Part shown: positions 44,098-44,477 of the stretch, in pieces
Layout: every line of letters starts with the position of its first letter
How positions within the stretch are numbered: position 1 is the stretch's first letter
Assembly: GCA_017305935.1 (NCBI GenBank)
Contig: JAFKJU010000041.1
Location: 1-44,477 of the forward strand
DNA: 44,477 nucleotides
Reading direction: 5' to 3'
From: Hyphomicrobiales bacterium
Lineage (GTDB): Bacteria; Pseudomonadota; Alphaproteobacteria; Rhizobiales; Rhizobiaceae
Program-made: the position numbers and the translations under genes
Notes under the pieces: generated by a model
Databases searched by the model: none
Told to the model about the DNA's origin: nothing
Seen by the model: the letters and a program-made list of their open reading frames with translations, nothing else

Positions 44098-44122
44098 ACG
44101 TCTGCCCGTCGCAATGGTTCCG
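44098..44122 (-). promoter_or_regulatory. EcfG-type promoter without a known gene
   Basis: On the minus strand GGAAC (44122-44118), 16 bases, CGTT (44101-44098): an exact consensus match. It lies 40 bases past the purU stop and points into a region without a known gene, so it marks the start of the candidate short transcript. Confidence 0.65.
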
Positions 44123-44152
44123 AAAAATTTGTCCGGATGGCAAAAATTTCGG
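44120..44152 (-). terminator. Imperfect inverted repeat after purU
   Basis: CCGAAAaATTTG (44120-44131) and CAAAAATTTCGG (44141-44152) pair at 10 of 12 positions around a 9-base loop. It lies 11 bases past the purU stop on the minus strand and is a possible terminator for it. There is no T-run beyond the repeat. It overlaps the last bases of the -35 element of the EcfG-type promoter. Confidence 0.4.
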
Positions 44153-44162
44153 CTCGACGATG

Positions 44163-44477
44163 TCAGCCCATGCGCTCCGAGGCATAGGAGCCGGGGCTGG
44201 CCGGGAAGACGACGGTGCGGTTGCCGTTGATGAAGGTGCGGTAATGGATATGCGCATGCACGGCGCGGGCCAGAACCTGGCTTTCGACATCGCGGCCGAT
44301 CGACACGTAATCCTCCGGCGACTGCGCATGGGTGATGCGCGCCACGTCCTGCTCGATGATCGGGCCTTCGTCGAGATCGGCGGTGACGTAATGCGCCGTC
44401 GCGCCGATCAGTTTTACGCCACGCTCGAAGGCCTGCTTGTAGGGATTGGCGCCCTTGAAGCTCGGCAGGAAGGAGTG
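44163..44477 (-). CDS. purU: Formyltetrahydrofolate deformylase (partial, 3' end)
   Basis: The last 104 codons of a purU gene that continues past the right edge. PurU hydrolyses 10-formyl-tetrahydrofolate to formate and tetrahydrofolate, balancing one-carbon pools in purine synthesis. The visible part begins [20 protein letters not shown] and includes [20 protein letters not shown], with the conserved Asp and the formyltransferase-type active-site region. It ends with YASERMG. The N-terminal ACT domain and start lie outside the window. Confidence 0.93.
   Translation of the reverse strand, partial: HSFLPSFKGANPYKQAFERGVKLIGATAHYVTADLDEGPIIEQDVARITHAQSPEDYVSIGRDVESQVLARAVHAHIHYRTFINGNRTVVFPASPGSYASERMG

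Overview
The window reads as chromosome of an alphaproteobacterium of the order Hyphomicrobiales, most likely Rhizobiaceae. This rests on high GC with strongly GC-biased third codon positions, a pha-type Mrp antiporter with a fused A/B subunit, GGAAC-N16/17-CGTT (EcfG-type) promoters, CtrA-type TTAA-N7-TTAAC boxes and a dispersed intergenic repeat of a style familiar from rhizobia. I cannot name a genus without a database search. No insertion sequence, prophage, CRISPR array, tRNA or rRNA was seen, and almost all of the DNA is ordinary coding sequence.

Left part (about 0.3-9.8 kb) is a general-stress and carbon-storage block. It holds treZ, a BON-domain protein, an EcfG-like ECF sigma factor, a divergent 129-residue protein with an ETFPASDPV tail, a 57-residue protein resembling the core of the anti-sigma factor NepR, an alkyladenine-type DNA glycosylase, two small stress-type proteins (DUF2188-like and DUF2934-like), glgA and glgX. 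Promoters fitting the EcfG consensus lie before treZ, the BON gene, the sigma factor itself, the 129-residue gene, both small-protein genes and glgA, with a weak one before glgX. This looks like a physically clustered EcfG regulon tied to glycogen and trehalose metabolism.

From 10.1 to 16.7 kb lies a small membrane-protein gene and the overlapping mrpA(B)CDEFG operon. A 107-bp repeat bounded by CTAG separates it from a convergent UPF0104-type membrane protein. From 18 to 20.7 kb come a second ECF sigma factor overlapping its probable membrane anti-sigma factor, a Bax-inhibitor-1 family protein and a DUF2076-like protein ending at a rho-independent terminator. A single-domain response regulator behind two CtrA-type boxes follows. 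The 21.7-29.3 kb block is an alpha-2-macroglobulin (signal peptide, PAN-like module, CAEQ thioester) with the penicillin-binding protein pbpC.

The right part (29.3-44.5 kb) holds mixed metabolism and regulation: a HAD phosphatase, an FAD/NAD(P)-binding protein, an acyl-CoA-dehydrogenase-like protein, a second single-domain response regulator, a Tim44-like protein, an SDR, a LysR regulator divergent from gcdH with a clear palindromic operator, a YigZ/IMPACT protein, a small anchored protein with an EcfG-type promoter, and a trifunctional LplT-PlsC-Aas-like phospholipid enzyme divergent from a TetR regulator with three operator-like palindromes. An MgtC-family protein and the 3' part of purU close the window. 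Between the last two, a perfect EcfG-type promoter and a strong hairpin on the minus strand frame a possible short stress transcript.
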